Source: Cytobacillus sp. S13-E01 (GTDB taxonomy: Bacteria; Bacillota; Bacilli; Bacillales; Bacillaceae_L). Taken from it: a DNA stretch of 38,833 bases. A model generated the notes under the pieces. It did not search any database. It had not been told where the DNA came from and saw only the letters and a list, made by a program, of their open reading frames with translations. The translations under genes and the position numbers were made by a program. This document shows positions 24,041-32,106 of this stretch, piece after piece. Numbering within the stretch: position 1 is the stretch's first letter; each line of letters begins with the position of its first letter. The stretch covers positions 1-38,833 of the forward strand of contig NZ_JARFVC010000038.1 in assembly GCF_029193815.1 (NCBI RefSeq), read 5' to 3'.

Positions 24041-24922
24041 ATGATTAATATTTTTAAACTTGGGTATGTTGAATTCGGCGCAAAGGATATGGAGGGGATG
24101 AAATCCTATTATTCTGATACTATGGGATTTACATTAACAGATCAGGACAACAATGGAAGCGTTTACTTTAGTAGTTCAACTGACCATCATAATATTGTAC
24201 TTACTCCATCAAATGAATCTGGTATTCGTTGCTTTGGACTGCAATATCAATCTGATTTACCAATTAACGAAGTAGCAGAATATTTGAATTTTAAATTTGG
24301 AATCATCTCAGAATTGAAAACAAACTCTAAACCTGGAGTGAATGAATTACTAGAATTTACGGATCCAGAAGGTTATGTTGTACAGCTTTATCCTCAAATG
24401 AAATTAAAAAATCCAGGGTTTAAAAAAGAAGGAATAATTCCAAATAAATTAGGTCATCTTTCAATACGTGTTAACGATCCTAAAAAGCAAGTTGAATTCT
24501 ATACACAATTAGGCTTCTTTAATACGGATTGGATTGAAGATTTCTTTGGGTTTATGACATGTAATCGTGATCATCATGTCCTGAATTTTTGTGCATCTGA
24601 GAAGAAAGGTATGCACCATATAGCATTTGAAATGAGAAATTATTCCCACCTCGTAGAGAAACTGGATTTCCTTCGTTCTAAAAATACTAAGATTGAATGG
24701 GGACCTTCTCGTCATGGTGCAGGTCATAATATAGCTTGCTACCATTATGATACAGAGGGCAATATGATTGAGCTATTTACAGATGCTGATATATTCGTCA
24801 AAGAATTAGGTATGTTTGAACCAAGACCATGGCATAAAGATTACCCGCAAAAGCCAAAAGTTTGGAATGCAGAAGAATGTCTTTCTGTGTGGGGAGTCGA
24901 TTTTGAAAAGGCTCTCGTTTAA
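24041..24922 (+). CDS. VOC-family extradiol-type ring-cleavage dioxygenase
   Basis: A 293-aa protein with two vicinal-oxygen-chelate domains (about 5-118 and 135-250), the layout of type I extradiol dioxygenases such as catechol 2,3-dioxygenase. The C-terminal domain carries candidate Fe(II) ligands H139 (KLGHLSI), H193 (MHHIAFE) and E244 (NMIELF). H178 (DHHVLNF) and Y236 (CYHYDTEGN) fit the second-sphere residues known in the family. The N-terminal domain lacks these, as expected. GGGGAGAG is 10 nt before the ATG. It is first in the cluster, in its own transcript with a terminator, and probably opens an aromatic or heteroaromatic diol ring. Confidence 0.85.
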   Translation: MINIFKLGYVEFGAKDMEGMKSYYSDTMGFTLTDQDNNGSVYFSSSTDHHNIVLTPSNESGIRCFGLQYQSDLPINEVAEYLNFKFGIISELKTNSKPGVNELLEFTDPEGYVVQLYPQMKLKNPGFKKEGIIPNKLGHLSIRVNDPKKQVEFYTQLGFFNTDWIEDFFGFMTCNRDHHVLNFCASEKKGMHHIAFEMRNYSHLVEKLDFLRSKNTKIEWGPSRHGAGHNIACYHYDTEGNMIELFTDADIFVKELGMFEPRPWHKDYPQKPKVWNAEECLSVWGVDFEKALV

Positions 24923-24966
24923 AATGATTGATAGATAGCTAGAACTTGGTAACACTTTGCAGTAGG

Positions 24967-25006
24967 AGGAAAGTATCTTATAGTTGCTTGATACTTTCCT
25001 TTTTTT
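24967..25006 (+). terminator. dioxygenase gene terminator
   Basis: AGGAAAGTATC (24967-24977) pairs with GATACTTTCCT (24990-25000), followed by T6. Confidence 0.88.
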
Positions 25007-25087
25007 GATACATCAATTTAAAATCTCCGTTTTAACTACAGCCATTCCTTTATTACTTGAAAAGGAGAGAGGAAACTAAATTATTTT

Positions 25088-25122
25088 TTGAATAGAAATT
25101 ATTATCATAATATGATATTATT
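25088..25122 (+). promoter_or_regulatory. promoter plus AT-rich palindrome, GntR gene
   Basis: TTGAAT (25088-25093), a 17-bp spacer, TATGAT (25111-25116). The palindrome CATAATATGATATTATT (25106-25122) covers the -10 and matches the shared motif at 15 of 17 positions, which suggests autoregulation. Confidence 0.6.
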
Positions 25123-25194
25123 TATTAATTATCGACATTTAGGCTTTTTTAACAACAAAAAAATATTGTATTGCTTGAAAGGAAATGGTTTTTT

Positions 25195-25935
25195 ATGCCA
25201 CCCCGAAACCTTAGTGAACAATTATTGCATGATCTAGGTAAGGACATAGTTCAAGGAGAAATACAGCCAGGAGAAGTATTACCAAAGGTTGAGGATATTA
25301 GTGAAATAAAAGGCGTGAGTCGAACTGTTGTACGAGAAGCATTAAAAGGTTTAGCTGCTAGAAGACTTGTAGAATCCTCAACAAAGGTTGGTACAATAGT
25401 AAAAAATAGAGAAGATTGGCAATGGTGGGATCCTGATGTTTTATCTTGGGCCTCTCATTCAAATGTTAGTCGAGAAATATTACTACAATTAACTGAGGTT
25501 CGTTTAGCAATCGAGCCAGCAGCTGTTCAATTAGCAGCAAAAAAAGCAACTGAAGATGATATTAAACAAATTAAAAAGTGCTATAAAAACTTAGAATCAT
25601 CGTTAGGAAATGAAGAAGAGTGGGCAAAAGCTGATTATGAGTTTCACAATAGTATTCTTGTAGCATCTCACAATGAATTAATGTTAAGTTTAATTAAAAC
25701 ATTGCACGATGCACTTTTAAAAAGCAGACAAACGAGTATTAAGTTACTAAAACAAAAGGAAAAAAACACATACGTCGAAGCAAATGAAGAAGTAATATCT
25801 AGGCATAAGGGACTTATGGAAGCTGTTTGCTCACGGAATGGAGAGCTTGCATATAAAAAGATGCAAGAACTACTTGTACGCGTAGTTCAACTAATTGAAA
25901 CATCTGAAGATGAGAGTAGCGTGAAATTACAGTAA
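25195..25935 (+). CDS. GntR-family (FadR subfamily) transcriptional regulator
   Basis: 246 aa. The winged HTH (about 8-72) has the GntR signature: LGKDIVQGEIQPGEVLPKVEDISEIKGVSRTVVREALKGLAARRLVES. The C-terminal FCD all-helical ligand domain (about 85-230) includes LTEVRLAIEPAAVQLAAKKA, DYEFHNSILVASHNELM and a late HKGLMEAV. The Asp/His set (D in ADYEFH, the His residues) is the metal and ligand site known in FCD proteins. AAAGGAAA precedes ATG 25195; an upstream TTG would overlap it. Its place in the catabolic cluster and the shared palindromes mark it as the likely pathway repressor, released by an acidic intermediate. Confidence 0.9.
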   Translation: MPPRNLSEQLLHDLGKDIVQGEIQPGEVLPKVEDISEIKGVSRTVVREALKGLAARRLVESSTKVGTIVKNREDWQWWDPDVLSWASHSNVSREILLQLTEVRLAIEPAAVQLAAKKATEDDIKQIKKCYKNLESSLGNEEEWAKADYEFHNSILVASHNELMLSLIKTLHDALLKSRQTSIKLLKQKEKNTYVEANEEVISRHKGLMEAVCSRNGELAYKKMQELLVRVVQLIETSEDESSVKLQ

Positions 25936-25956
25936 ATAGGTTTAACTATCAAATGT

Positions 25957-25994
25957 AAGAGTCCATTATTATCAAATGAAGGGACTCTTTTTAG
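25957..25994 (+). terminator. GntR gene terminator
   Basis: AAGAGTCC (25957-25964) pairs with GGACTCTT (25982-25989), followed by TTT. Confidence 0.75.
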
Positions 25995-26025
25995 TTTACC
26001 AAAAAAATAGTTAGCAATTAGTTCT

Positions 26026-26058
26026 TTGACACTGTAGAAATAATAATATAATATTATT
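26026..26058 (+). promoter_or_regulatory. promoter plus AT-rich palindrome, hydrolase operon
   Basis: TTGACA (26026-26031), a 17-bp spacer, TAATAT (26049-26054); TATAAT at 26047 with a 15-bp spacer is an alternative. The exact motif AATAATATAATATTATT lies at 26042-26058 across the -10. Confidence 0.7.
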
Positions 26059-26093
26059 ATATAAGAAATACCTTGTAAACTTAGGAGGGAAAT

Positions 26094-26786
26094 ATGGCTA
26101 ATAAATTACATTTTCTATTTATCCATGGGGCAGGGGGAACACAAAGCAAATGGCGTCTATTACGTGAAAAGCTAGGAGATATCCCAGCTCAATATGTGGA
26201 TCTACCAGGACGTGGAAATAACCTAGATGTAAGCGCTAATAGTATTGGTGCTTATGCAAACAAAGTAAGTGACATGATTCATGAAGAGACAATTGTAGTT
26301 GGTCATTCAATGGGAGGTTTAATTGGAATACAATTGGCATCAACAAATCCAAAAGTTAAAGGTTTAGTGTTAGTTGGTAGTCACTTCACTCTTCCAGTTC
26401 ATCCGAAAATTCTTAATAAGTTGAATGAAGGGACTTTTCCTGATGGATTGTTTTATGCTTCGTACAGTAAGGGAGTTTCAACTGTACTTTTAGAAGAAGA
26501 AAAGGCTGAAATAGGAAATGTACCTATCAGTGTAACCCATAATGATTTTTACGCCTGTAATGAATATATGGAAGGGAAAAAGAACTTAATAAAAGCAGCT
26601 GTTCCAATTTTGGCGGTATATGGGGAAGATGATCGAATGCTCCCTCTTAATGCTTCATCAGAAATAATGTCATTGAATTCAAATACTACTGTTACTACCG
26701 TTACTAATTCCGGACATTATATCATGATTGAACAACCAGAAGCGTTAGCTGATATATTAATAGAGTTTAGAAACAATCTTAATTAA
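26094..26786 (+). CDS. alpha/beta-fold hydrolase
   Basis: 230 aa. The oxyanion region is FIHGAGGTQSKW (9-20), the nucleophile elbow GHSMGG puts Ser at 72, the acid is D180 (YGEDDRMLP) and the base H208 (NSGHYIMIEQP). All positions are as in meta-cleavage C-C hydrolases and esterases of the MhpC/EstA type. In an extradiol pathway such an enzyme would act on a ring-fission product or ester; which one is not decidable. AGGAGGG is 6 nt before the ATG. The FMN reductase follows after 24 bp in the same transcript. Confidence 0.9.
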   Translation: MANKLHFLFIHGAGGTQSKWRLLREKLGDIPAQYVDLPGRGNNLDVSANSIGAYANKVSDMIHEETIVVGHSMGGLIGIQLASTNPKVKGLVLVGSHFTLPVHPKILNKLNEGTFPDGLFYASYSKGVSTVLLEEEKAEIGNVPISVTHNDFYACNEYMEGKKNLIKAAVPILAVYGEDDRMLPLNASSEIMSLNSNTTVTTVTNSGHYIMIEQPEALADILIEFRNNLN

Positions 26787-26810
26787 TCAAATTCATGGAG
26801 GTAGATAGTG

Positions 26811-27359
26811 ATGAAGGTTGCTGGGTTAATAGGTAGCGTTCGAAGCGGCTCATATAATAATTTAGTTGCAAATTATATACAAAAAGAATACAAGGATAAA
26901 ATGGAAATAGATTTTCTAAATATAAAAGAACTTCCTTTTTTTGATCAAGAATTAGAAGAGGATCCCCCTGAGATCGTAAAGAATATCAAGGATAGTATTG
27001 CAAACTCTGACGCTGTATTACTCGTAACACCTGAATACAATCATTCTGTTCCAGGTTTGCTAAAGAACGCATTAGACTGGTTCTCACGCGGGGAAAAAGT
27101 AATGGTTGGTAAGCCTGTAATAATCGTTGGTGCAACAACGGGTGTACTTGGTACAGTACGTTGTCAAATTCATCTTCGTCAAATACTTGCATCTCCTGGC
27201 CTCGCCGCAAAGGTGTTACCGGGAAATGAAGTACTAATTGGAAAAGTTCATGAAAAGTTGGATACAAACGGTAACCTTACTGACGAACCAACAAAAGATT
27301 TCCTAAACACAGTAGTGGAGAATTTCACCAAGTTTGTTATTAATCAACGAATCACGTAA
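26811..27359 (+). CDS. NAD(P)H-dependent FMN reductase
   Basis: A 182-aa flavodoxin-like reductase. The phosphate loop is GSVRSGSYNN (8-17), and the second FMN contact is TPEYNHSVPGLLKNALDWFSR (about 74-94), the family hallmark. Such enzymes pass electrons from NAD(P)H to FMN, or reduce quinones and azo compounds, and often supply reduced flavin to monooxygenases. GGAGG lies 9 nt before ATG 26811. It shares the transcript of the alpha/beta hydrolase. The two luciferase-like monooxygenases downstream of the cluster are possible clients, but no direct link is shown. Confidence 0.9.
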   Translation: MKVAGLIGSVRSGSYNNLVANYIQKEYKDKMEIDFLNIKELPFFDQELEEDPPEIVKNIKDSIANSDAVLLVTPEYNHSVPGLLKNALDWFSRGEKVMVGKPVIIVGATTGVLGTVRCQIHLRQILASPGLAAKVLPGNEVLIGKVHEKLDTNGNLTDEPTKDFLNTVVENFTKFVINQRIT

Positions 27360-27398
27360 ATGCGTAAGGAGTTACTATGTTTAGGTAATCCTTTTTTG

Positions 27399-27466
27399 AA
27401 AGATAAATAAATATAAAAGTTTGTACCTAGTTTTAATGTCTAGCTCCGGGCACCTTGGGCTTTTCT
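27399..27466. repeat. dispersed repeat, short form
   Basis: Carries AAAGTTTGTACCTAG and GTCTAGCTCCGGGC, the core also seen at 9126 and 33609. The inner segment of the longer forms is missing. It separates the reductase gene from the next promoter. Confidence 0.6.
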
Positions 27467-27502
27467 GTTATTAGATAATTTAGAAAAATTAAAATAACTT
27501 CA

Positions 27503-27535
27503 TTGACATGAAAAATAAAATAATATAATATTATT
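27503..27535 (+). promoter_or_regulatory. promoter plus AT-rich palindrome, FAH operon
   Basis: TTGACA (27503-27508), a 17-bp spacer, TAATAT (27526-27531). The exact motif AATAATATAATATTATT is at 27519-27535 across the -10, and a further partial copy (GTAATATTATT) follows at 27551-27561. Confidence 0.7.
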
Positions 27536-27632
27536 AATAATAATAAAGAAGTAATATTATTAATTGTTTGAAATTTGGTGCTAATTGTTCTTGATAATCA
27601 TTTTCACAATTACAAAGTTAATTTTCCAGAGG

Positions 27633-27647
27633 TTGTAAGCGTTTCCT
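27633..27647 (+). promoter_or_regulatory. cre box (CcpA site)
   Basis: TTGTAAGCGTTTCCT fits every position of the cre consensus WTGNAANCGNWWNCW. It lies about 100 bp downstream of the -10 box and 26 bp before the start codon, a roadblock position. Confidence 0.65.
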
Positions 27648-27672
27648 ATAACATATATAAGGAGGATTTAAT

Positions 27673-28638
27673 ATGGGAATTAATGTAGTTAGATATGAAG
27701 AAAGTGGAAATTCAAGGTGGGGAGTTCTTAAAGATTCTTTGGTTTATCCTGTTAATGGAATATATGAAACTTTATCATCATTTCTTCAAAATGGGCTTGA
27801 TGAAGCTAATGAAACTCTTACTAATGGTCAAAATGGAGTTTCATATGAAGTATTGAAATTACTTAGTCCTGTGACAACTCCAGCACAGATTGTATGTCAA
27901 GGTGCCAACTATAGCGCTCATCGTGAGGAAGCCGGCCTTCAAGCAGCAAAACCACCTTTTAATCTAATCTTTACTAAAGCTCCAAGTTCTATCTCAGGAC
28001 CTAACGATGATATTAAAAGTCCGGCACATGTTAAACTATTAGACTATGAGATTGAGTTAGGACTAGTGATTAGAAAAGAAATAAATAATGAAGTTCAAGT
28101 AACTACAGATAATTTTCATGACTATATAGCGGGATTTGTCATTACTAATGATGTATCTGCTCGTGATGTTCAGTTTACTGAAGGTCAATGGTTTAAAGGG
28201 AAAAGTTATCGTACATTCTGTCCAGTTGGACCAATCCTTTACCTATTCGATAAAGATGAGACTCCATATCTTCATCAACTACAATTAACATTATCCGTAA
28301 ATGGTGAGGTGCGACAATCTGCAGTAACTGAACAACTATTGTTTAAACCTGAGGAAACCTTAAACGAGTTATCACAATTACTTAGTTTCTATCCTGGAGA
28401 CCTATTATTAACAGGGACGCCTGGGGGAGTAGCACTTAAACTAACACCAGAAGATCTTGATCAACTATCTAATCCTTTTGCAAAACTTGATCAAAAAATC
28501 ACACGTTTGAATGATAGCCAGGAAAGCAACTCCAAGTATTTGAAAAATGGTGATGTTGTCAAATGTCAAATTAAGAGCTTGGATGGTCATATTGATCTAG
28601 GTGTTCAGGAAACACATGTTACCTTTTTATCTGAATAA
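27673..28638 (+). CDS. fumarylacetoacetate hydrolase-family protein
   Basis: 321 aa with the FAH C-terminal domain from about residue 70 on. The metal-site motifs are present: VKLLDYEIELGLVI (the E-x-E pair), NDVSARDVQ, KSYRTFCPVGP and the late LLTGTPGGVA. Family members cleave or hydrate 2-oxo acids produced in ring-cleavage pathways (2-hydroxypentadienoate hydratases, oxaloacetate decarboxylases, acylpyruvases). The exact step is not predictable. AAGGAGG is 7 nt before the ATG. It probably shares a transcript with the hydratase-like gene 88 bp on. Confidence 0.88.
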   Translation: MGINVVRYEESGNSRWGVLKDSLVYPVNGIYETLSSFLQNGLDEANETLTNGQNGVSYEVLKLLSPVTTPAQIVCQGANYSAHREEAGLQAAKPPFNLIFTKAPSSISGPNDDIKSPAHVKLLDYEIELGLVIRKEINNEVQVTTDNFHDYIAGFVITNDVSARDVQFTEGQWFKGKSYRTFCPVGPILYLFDKDETPYLHQLQLTLSVNGEVRQSAVTEQLLFKPEETLNELSQLLSFYPGDLLLTGTPGGVALKLTPEDLDQLSNPFAKLDQKITRLNDSQESNSKYLKNGDVVKCQIKSLDGHIDLGVQETHVTFLSE

Positions 28639-28726
28639 TAGGCTCTAACAAAACCAGAATTAATCATTTCAGATAGTATAATTTTAGATTCTTATTAACT
28701 ATTATGACATGAAAGGAGGGAAATTC

Positions 28727-29494
28727 ATGAGAGTCATAATAAAAAGAGCGCCAGATGGAAAAATCACACTACAGGAAACTGCCAAGATTGCAATAGTAAC
28801 GATAAACCGTCCTATAGCAAGAAATGCACTCACCACCAATATGTGGAGAGAACTAACTAGAATTGGAGAAGAGATTACTACTAATCCAAAAAATAAGGTA
28901 GTGCTATTAAGAGGGATCTCTGGAAACTTTACAGCAGGTTCTGATATAAAAGAATTTTGTGAGATGGATGTTTCTCAAGCAAATGAAGCGTTTGAAATGA
29001 TGGAAAAGACGATATCAACCTTTGAGAATCTTCCTATGCCTGTTATTGGAGCAATAGATGGCCCAGCTCTTGGGGCTGGTTTTGTCTTGTCACTAGCCTG
29101 CGATATCAGAATTGGCACACCAAAGGCTAAGATGGGTATACCAGTTGGTAGATTAGGAATTAAGCTTGGTCCCTCCTTTGTAAGTAGAATATCAAAATTA
29201 ATTGGTCCTAGTCGAACAAAGGAACTTGTTTTTACAAATGAAATATACGACTCTCAAAAGTCCTATAATTTTGGTTTACTAAATCAAATTGTACCTAGTT
29301 CTGAATTAGATCATTTTACTTTACATTTGGCTCAAAAAATTGGAAAACAATCAAGAGCGTCATTAAGAGCTGTGAAGGACTCAGTCCAATTAACATGGAT
29401 GGACAAGGATACTAAATGGGATTTTGTTGATCCAACCGACTTTCCAGAGGGTTGTTTAGCTTTTGTAGAAAAACGAGAACCGAGCTTCAAGTAA
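28727..29494 (+). CDS. enoyl-CoA hydratase/isomerase-family protein
   Basis: 255 aa, crotonase fold. The oxyanion-hole segments are FTAGSDIKEF (about 66-75) and GPALGAGFVLSLACDIRIG (about 105-123). The usual catalytic Glu of hydratases near the second segment is not evident (GIPVGRLGIKLGP in place of PExxxGxxP), so it may be an isomerase or another crotonase activity. AAAGGAGG lies 9 nt before ATG 28727; the upstream in-frame ATG overlaps that site. It acts on a CoA thioester and may carry the ring-cleavage product towards central metabolism. It follows the FAH gene. Confidence 0.85.
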   Translation: MRVIIKRAPDGKITLQETAKIAIVTINRPIARNALTTNMWRELTRIGEEITTNPKNKVVLLRGISGNFTAGSDIKEFCEMDVSQANEAFEMMEKTISTFENLPMPVIGAIDGPALGAGFVLSLACDIRIGTPKAKMGIPVGRLGIKLGPSFVSRISKLIGPSRTKELVFTNEIYDSQKSYNFGLLNQIVPSSELDHFTLHLAQKIGKQSRASLRAVKDSVQLTWMDKDTKWDFVDPTDFPEGCLAFVEKREPSFK

Positions 29495-29554
29495 GTGAAA
29501 AATGTTAAAACATACGTATGAGCTCACGTTTATTCCTGTTACAGGAGTGCATAT

Positions 29555-30352
29555 ATGGAAATCTATGGGTTGTATGGAAAGAGTGGTACGGGTAAAAGTC
29601 ACAAGGTTTTTAAGGTATTATATGATTTAAAGATAAACGCTGTAATTGATGATGGACTTTTAATAGTTAACAAAAAGAAGGTCGCTGGGAAAACAGCAAA
29701 AAATGAAAATTCATTAATAGCGGCCACAAAAAGAGCTACATTTTATTCAGATAGTCATAGGGATGAAGTATATACCTATATAAGAAAAGCGAATATCAAT
29801 TCATTACTTATAGTAGGAACATCTAAGAAAATGATTAGTAAAATTGTGGAGAGATTGGATTTACCTACCGATATTTCCTGGATCGCCATTGAAAGTTATC
29901 AAACTAGTAAAGAGCTTATAACCGCACAGCAAAAAAGAACAAAAAATTTTCATGTTATCCCGGTATGTCCAGATGAAATATCAAATACCTTTAATGGAAG
30001 CTGGTTTAAAAAACTTATCATAAAGCTAGGAAAAAGTAAGGAATCAATCCTGTTAGTAAAACCAATTTACCAACAGAAAAACAAAATTATTATTTCACCG
30101 GAATGTATAAAAGATATAGTAAACATTGTATCTATCAGTTCTTTTTATATTCATAACCTTCAAATCGATTATGAAAAAGTAACTATAACAATCTCCACTA
30201 AAGGAGAATGTAAAATAGGCAATTTAATAGAATGGCGAGATGAATTGGTGTCTATATTATATAAAATTTCTAAGATTAACTACACAGTAGATATTAAATG
30301 GCGCGCTATTACAGTTGAAAAGAAATCTAGTTTTTTCAGTACTACATTATAA
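29555..30352 (+). CDS. P-loop protein with Asp23-like C terminus
   Basis: 265 aa. Walker A is GKSGTGKS at residues 8-15, followed by the characteristic VIDDGLLIVNKKKVAGKTAKNE and LIVGTSKKMISKIVERLDLP. The C-terminal ~80 residues (ECIKDIVNIVSISSFYIHNLQIDYEKVTITIS) resemble the Asp23/alkaline-shock module. The pattern recalls a conserved Firmicute P-loop protein of unknown function, usually not linked to catabolic genes. Strand and spacing (60 bp) place it in the cluster, but its role there is unclear. A weak Shine-Dalgarno (CAGGAG) lies 8 nt before the ATG. Confidence 0.7.
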   Translation: MEIYGLYGKSGTGKSHKVFKVLYDLKINAVIDDGLLIVNKKKVAGKTAKNENSLIAATKRATFYSDSHRDEVYTYIRKANINSLLIVGTSKKMISKIVERLDLPTDISWIAIESYQTSKELITAQQKRTKNFHVIPVCPDEISNTFNGSWFKKLIIKLGKSKESILLVKPIYQQKNKIIISPECIKDIVNIVSISSFYIHNLQIDYEKVTITISTKGECKIGNLIEWRDELVSILYKISKINYTVDIKWRAITVEKKSSFFSTTL

Positions 30353-30382
30353 TAACAAATAGGTAGTATTATTTATTTGTTT

Positions 30383-30397
30383 ATGAAAGCGTTTACC
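30383..30397 (+). promoter_or_regulatory. cre-like box
   Basis: ATGAAAGCGTTTACC matches the cre consensus WTGNAANCGNWWNCW except at the last base. It lies 120 bp before the amidohydrolase start. Confidence 0.5.
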
Positions 30398-30516
30398 AAA
30401 CAGCTGACTGTTGATTTTTTTCTAAAAAAATGAGGGTTATCTTTATCTTACAGCCAATCGGCTTACAGATAATTAAATAATTTCTATAAACTAATTAATC
30501 GAATGGAGTGGTTGAT

Positions 30517-31872
30517 TTGAGTAAAAGATTATTGGTTAAAAATGGTAGAGTATTAACGTTGGATAAAAGTATTGGGGATTTTTCAAATGCAGACATTCTA
30601 ATTGAGGGAAAGAAAATTGTTGCAATTGAACCCAGTATTGATGCAACTGATTGCGAAGTTATTGATGCAACCGACATGATAGTAATGCCAGGCTTTGTTG
30701 ATAGTCATCGTCATACTTGGGAATCACTTGTTCGAAATATCGGTCCAGACTGGTCATTAGTAAAGTATTTAGAAAACATTTATTACGGGAACCTTGGAAG
30801 TTTGTCAAGACCTCAGGATAGTTATGTTGCAAACTACCTTGGCGCCTTGGAAGCACTTGATGCAGGTGTAACGACATTGCTAGATTGGTCAATGATTATT
30901 TCTCCTGATCATTCTGACGAACTTATTCGTGGATTACAGGATTCAGGAATAAGAGCTGTGTTTGCACACGGTGTCCCAGGTGATGGAGAATATTGGTCTA
31001 GAGATAGTGTTCTAGAAGCACAAGATAGCAGACGACTTAAGAAGCAGTATTTTTCTTCAGATGATCAGTTACTTACAATGGGATTAGCAATTCGCGGCCC
31101 TGAATTCAGTTCATGGGAAGCTTCTGTTAATGAAATTAAGTTAGCTAGAGAACTAGATGCTGTGTGTTCTATGCATTTGGGTTTTGGGACTTGGGGCTCA
31201 GTGGATAGATCAATCGAAAAATTACATAAAGCTGGATTACTAGGTCCAGACCTCAACTTTGTTCACGCGAATACGCTAAGTTATGGAGAATATAAACTGA
31301 TTGCAGATTCAGGCGCATCGATTTCAGTTACTCCAGAAATCGAAATGATGATGGGGCATGGCTACCCAGCTACTGGCTTGTTTATTGAAAATGGTGGAAG
31401 ACCAGCTCTCGGTGTAGACGTGGTAACTTCAACTGGAGGAGATATGTTCGCCCAAATGAAATCTGCAATACAATCGGAACGTTCTAGAGTAAATGAAGTG
31501 ACTTTGGCAAACAGTGAAATGCCTGTACAACTGAACATTTCTACTAGGGATGTCCTAGAATTCGCAACAATTGATGGTGCTAAAGCGCTAAAATTAAATC
31601 ATAAAGTCGGGACGTTAATACCAGGAAAAGATGCAGATTTCATCATGGTGAGAACTACTGATTTAAATATGTTCCCTATTAATGATCCAGTTTGCGCAGT
31701 TACACAGTGTGCACATACAGGTAACGTTGATTCAGTCTTTGTTGCAGGTAAAGCAGTAAAGAGAAATGGTAAGTTGTTGAATGTTGATTTAGATGGGCTA
31801 CGTAAAATAGCATATGAATCCCAAGAATATATTTTAACAAAATTCGCCGAAAAAAAGCATGTTCAACAATAA
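30517..31872 (+). CDS. amidohydrolase-superfamily (deaminase/chlorohydrolase type)
   Basis: 451 aa. It is a TIM-barrel metal hydrolase related to the SAH/cytosine-deaminase and AtzA/TrzN group. Metal ligands: HxH at 64/66 (VDSHRHTWES), H220 (CSMHLGF), H250 (FVHANTLS) and D301 (LGVDVVTS). The C-terminal end shows the usual KVGTLIPGKDADFIMV strand. Family members remove amino or halogen groups from purines, pyrimidines and s-triazines. TTG 30517 is chosen, as GGAG is 8 nt upstream; GTG 30508 overlaps it. As last gene of the cluster it may perform the first attack on a nitrogen ring or act on a side product. Confidence 0.88.
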   Translation: MSKRLLVKNGRVLTLDKSIGDFSNADILIEGKKIVAIEPSIDATDCEVIDATDMIVMPGFVDSHRHTWESLVRNIGPDWSLVKYLENIYYGNLGSLSRPQDSYVANYLGALEALDAGVTTLLDWSMIISPDHSDELIRGLQDSGIRAVFAHGVPGDGEYWSRDSVLEAQDSRRLKKQYFSSDDQLLTMGLAIRGPEFSSWEASVNEIKLARELDAVCSMHLGFGTWGSVDRSIEKLHKAGLLGPDLNFVHANTLSYGEYKLIADSGASISVTPEIEMMMGHGYPATGLFIENGGRPALGVDVVTSTGGDMFAQMKSAIQSERSRVNEVTLANSEMPVQLNISTRDVLEFATIDGAKALKLNHKVGTLIPGKDADFIMVRTTDLNMFPINDPVCAVTQCAHTGNVDSVFVAGKAVKRNGKLLNVDLDGLRKIAYESQEYILTKFAEKKHVQQ

Positions 31873-31950
31873 TATTACCCAAAAAAATAATAGAGACGGT
31901 TGATAGTAAGTAATCGCTGATTTAGCGAACAGAGTTTAGAGGCTTCGAAA

Positions 31951-32029
31951 AAAAGGTGTGGAATCTATGTACAATATCGCGTGCGAGGCTGTATTGAATA
32001 AAAGGATGAATTTAAAGGATATTGATTAG
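31951..32029 (+). pseudogene. vWA gene 3' fragment
   Basis: Encodes GVESMYNIACEAVLNKRMNL...ID and the stop. It differs from the intact gene by one substitution (S to L). It has no start and is a by-product of the repeat. Confidence 0.85.
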
Positions 32030-32073
32030 TATAAAAGCAAGGCCAACCATACACATTATATTGAAACATAATA

Positions 32074-32106
32074 AAATCTCTGCGGGATATCCCGTGGAGA
32101 TTTCTT
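32074..32106 (+). terminator. terminator within repeat copy 2
   Basis: A 15-bp near-perfect dyad (left arm 32074-32088, right arm 32089-32103), with only two G-T wobbles, followed by CTTTT. Copy 1 has extra mismatches in the left arm. Confidence 0.7.
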
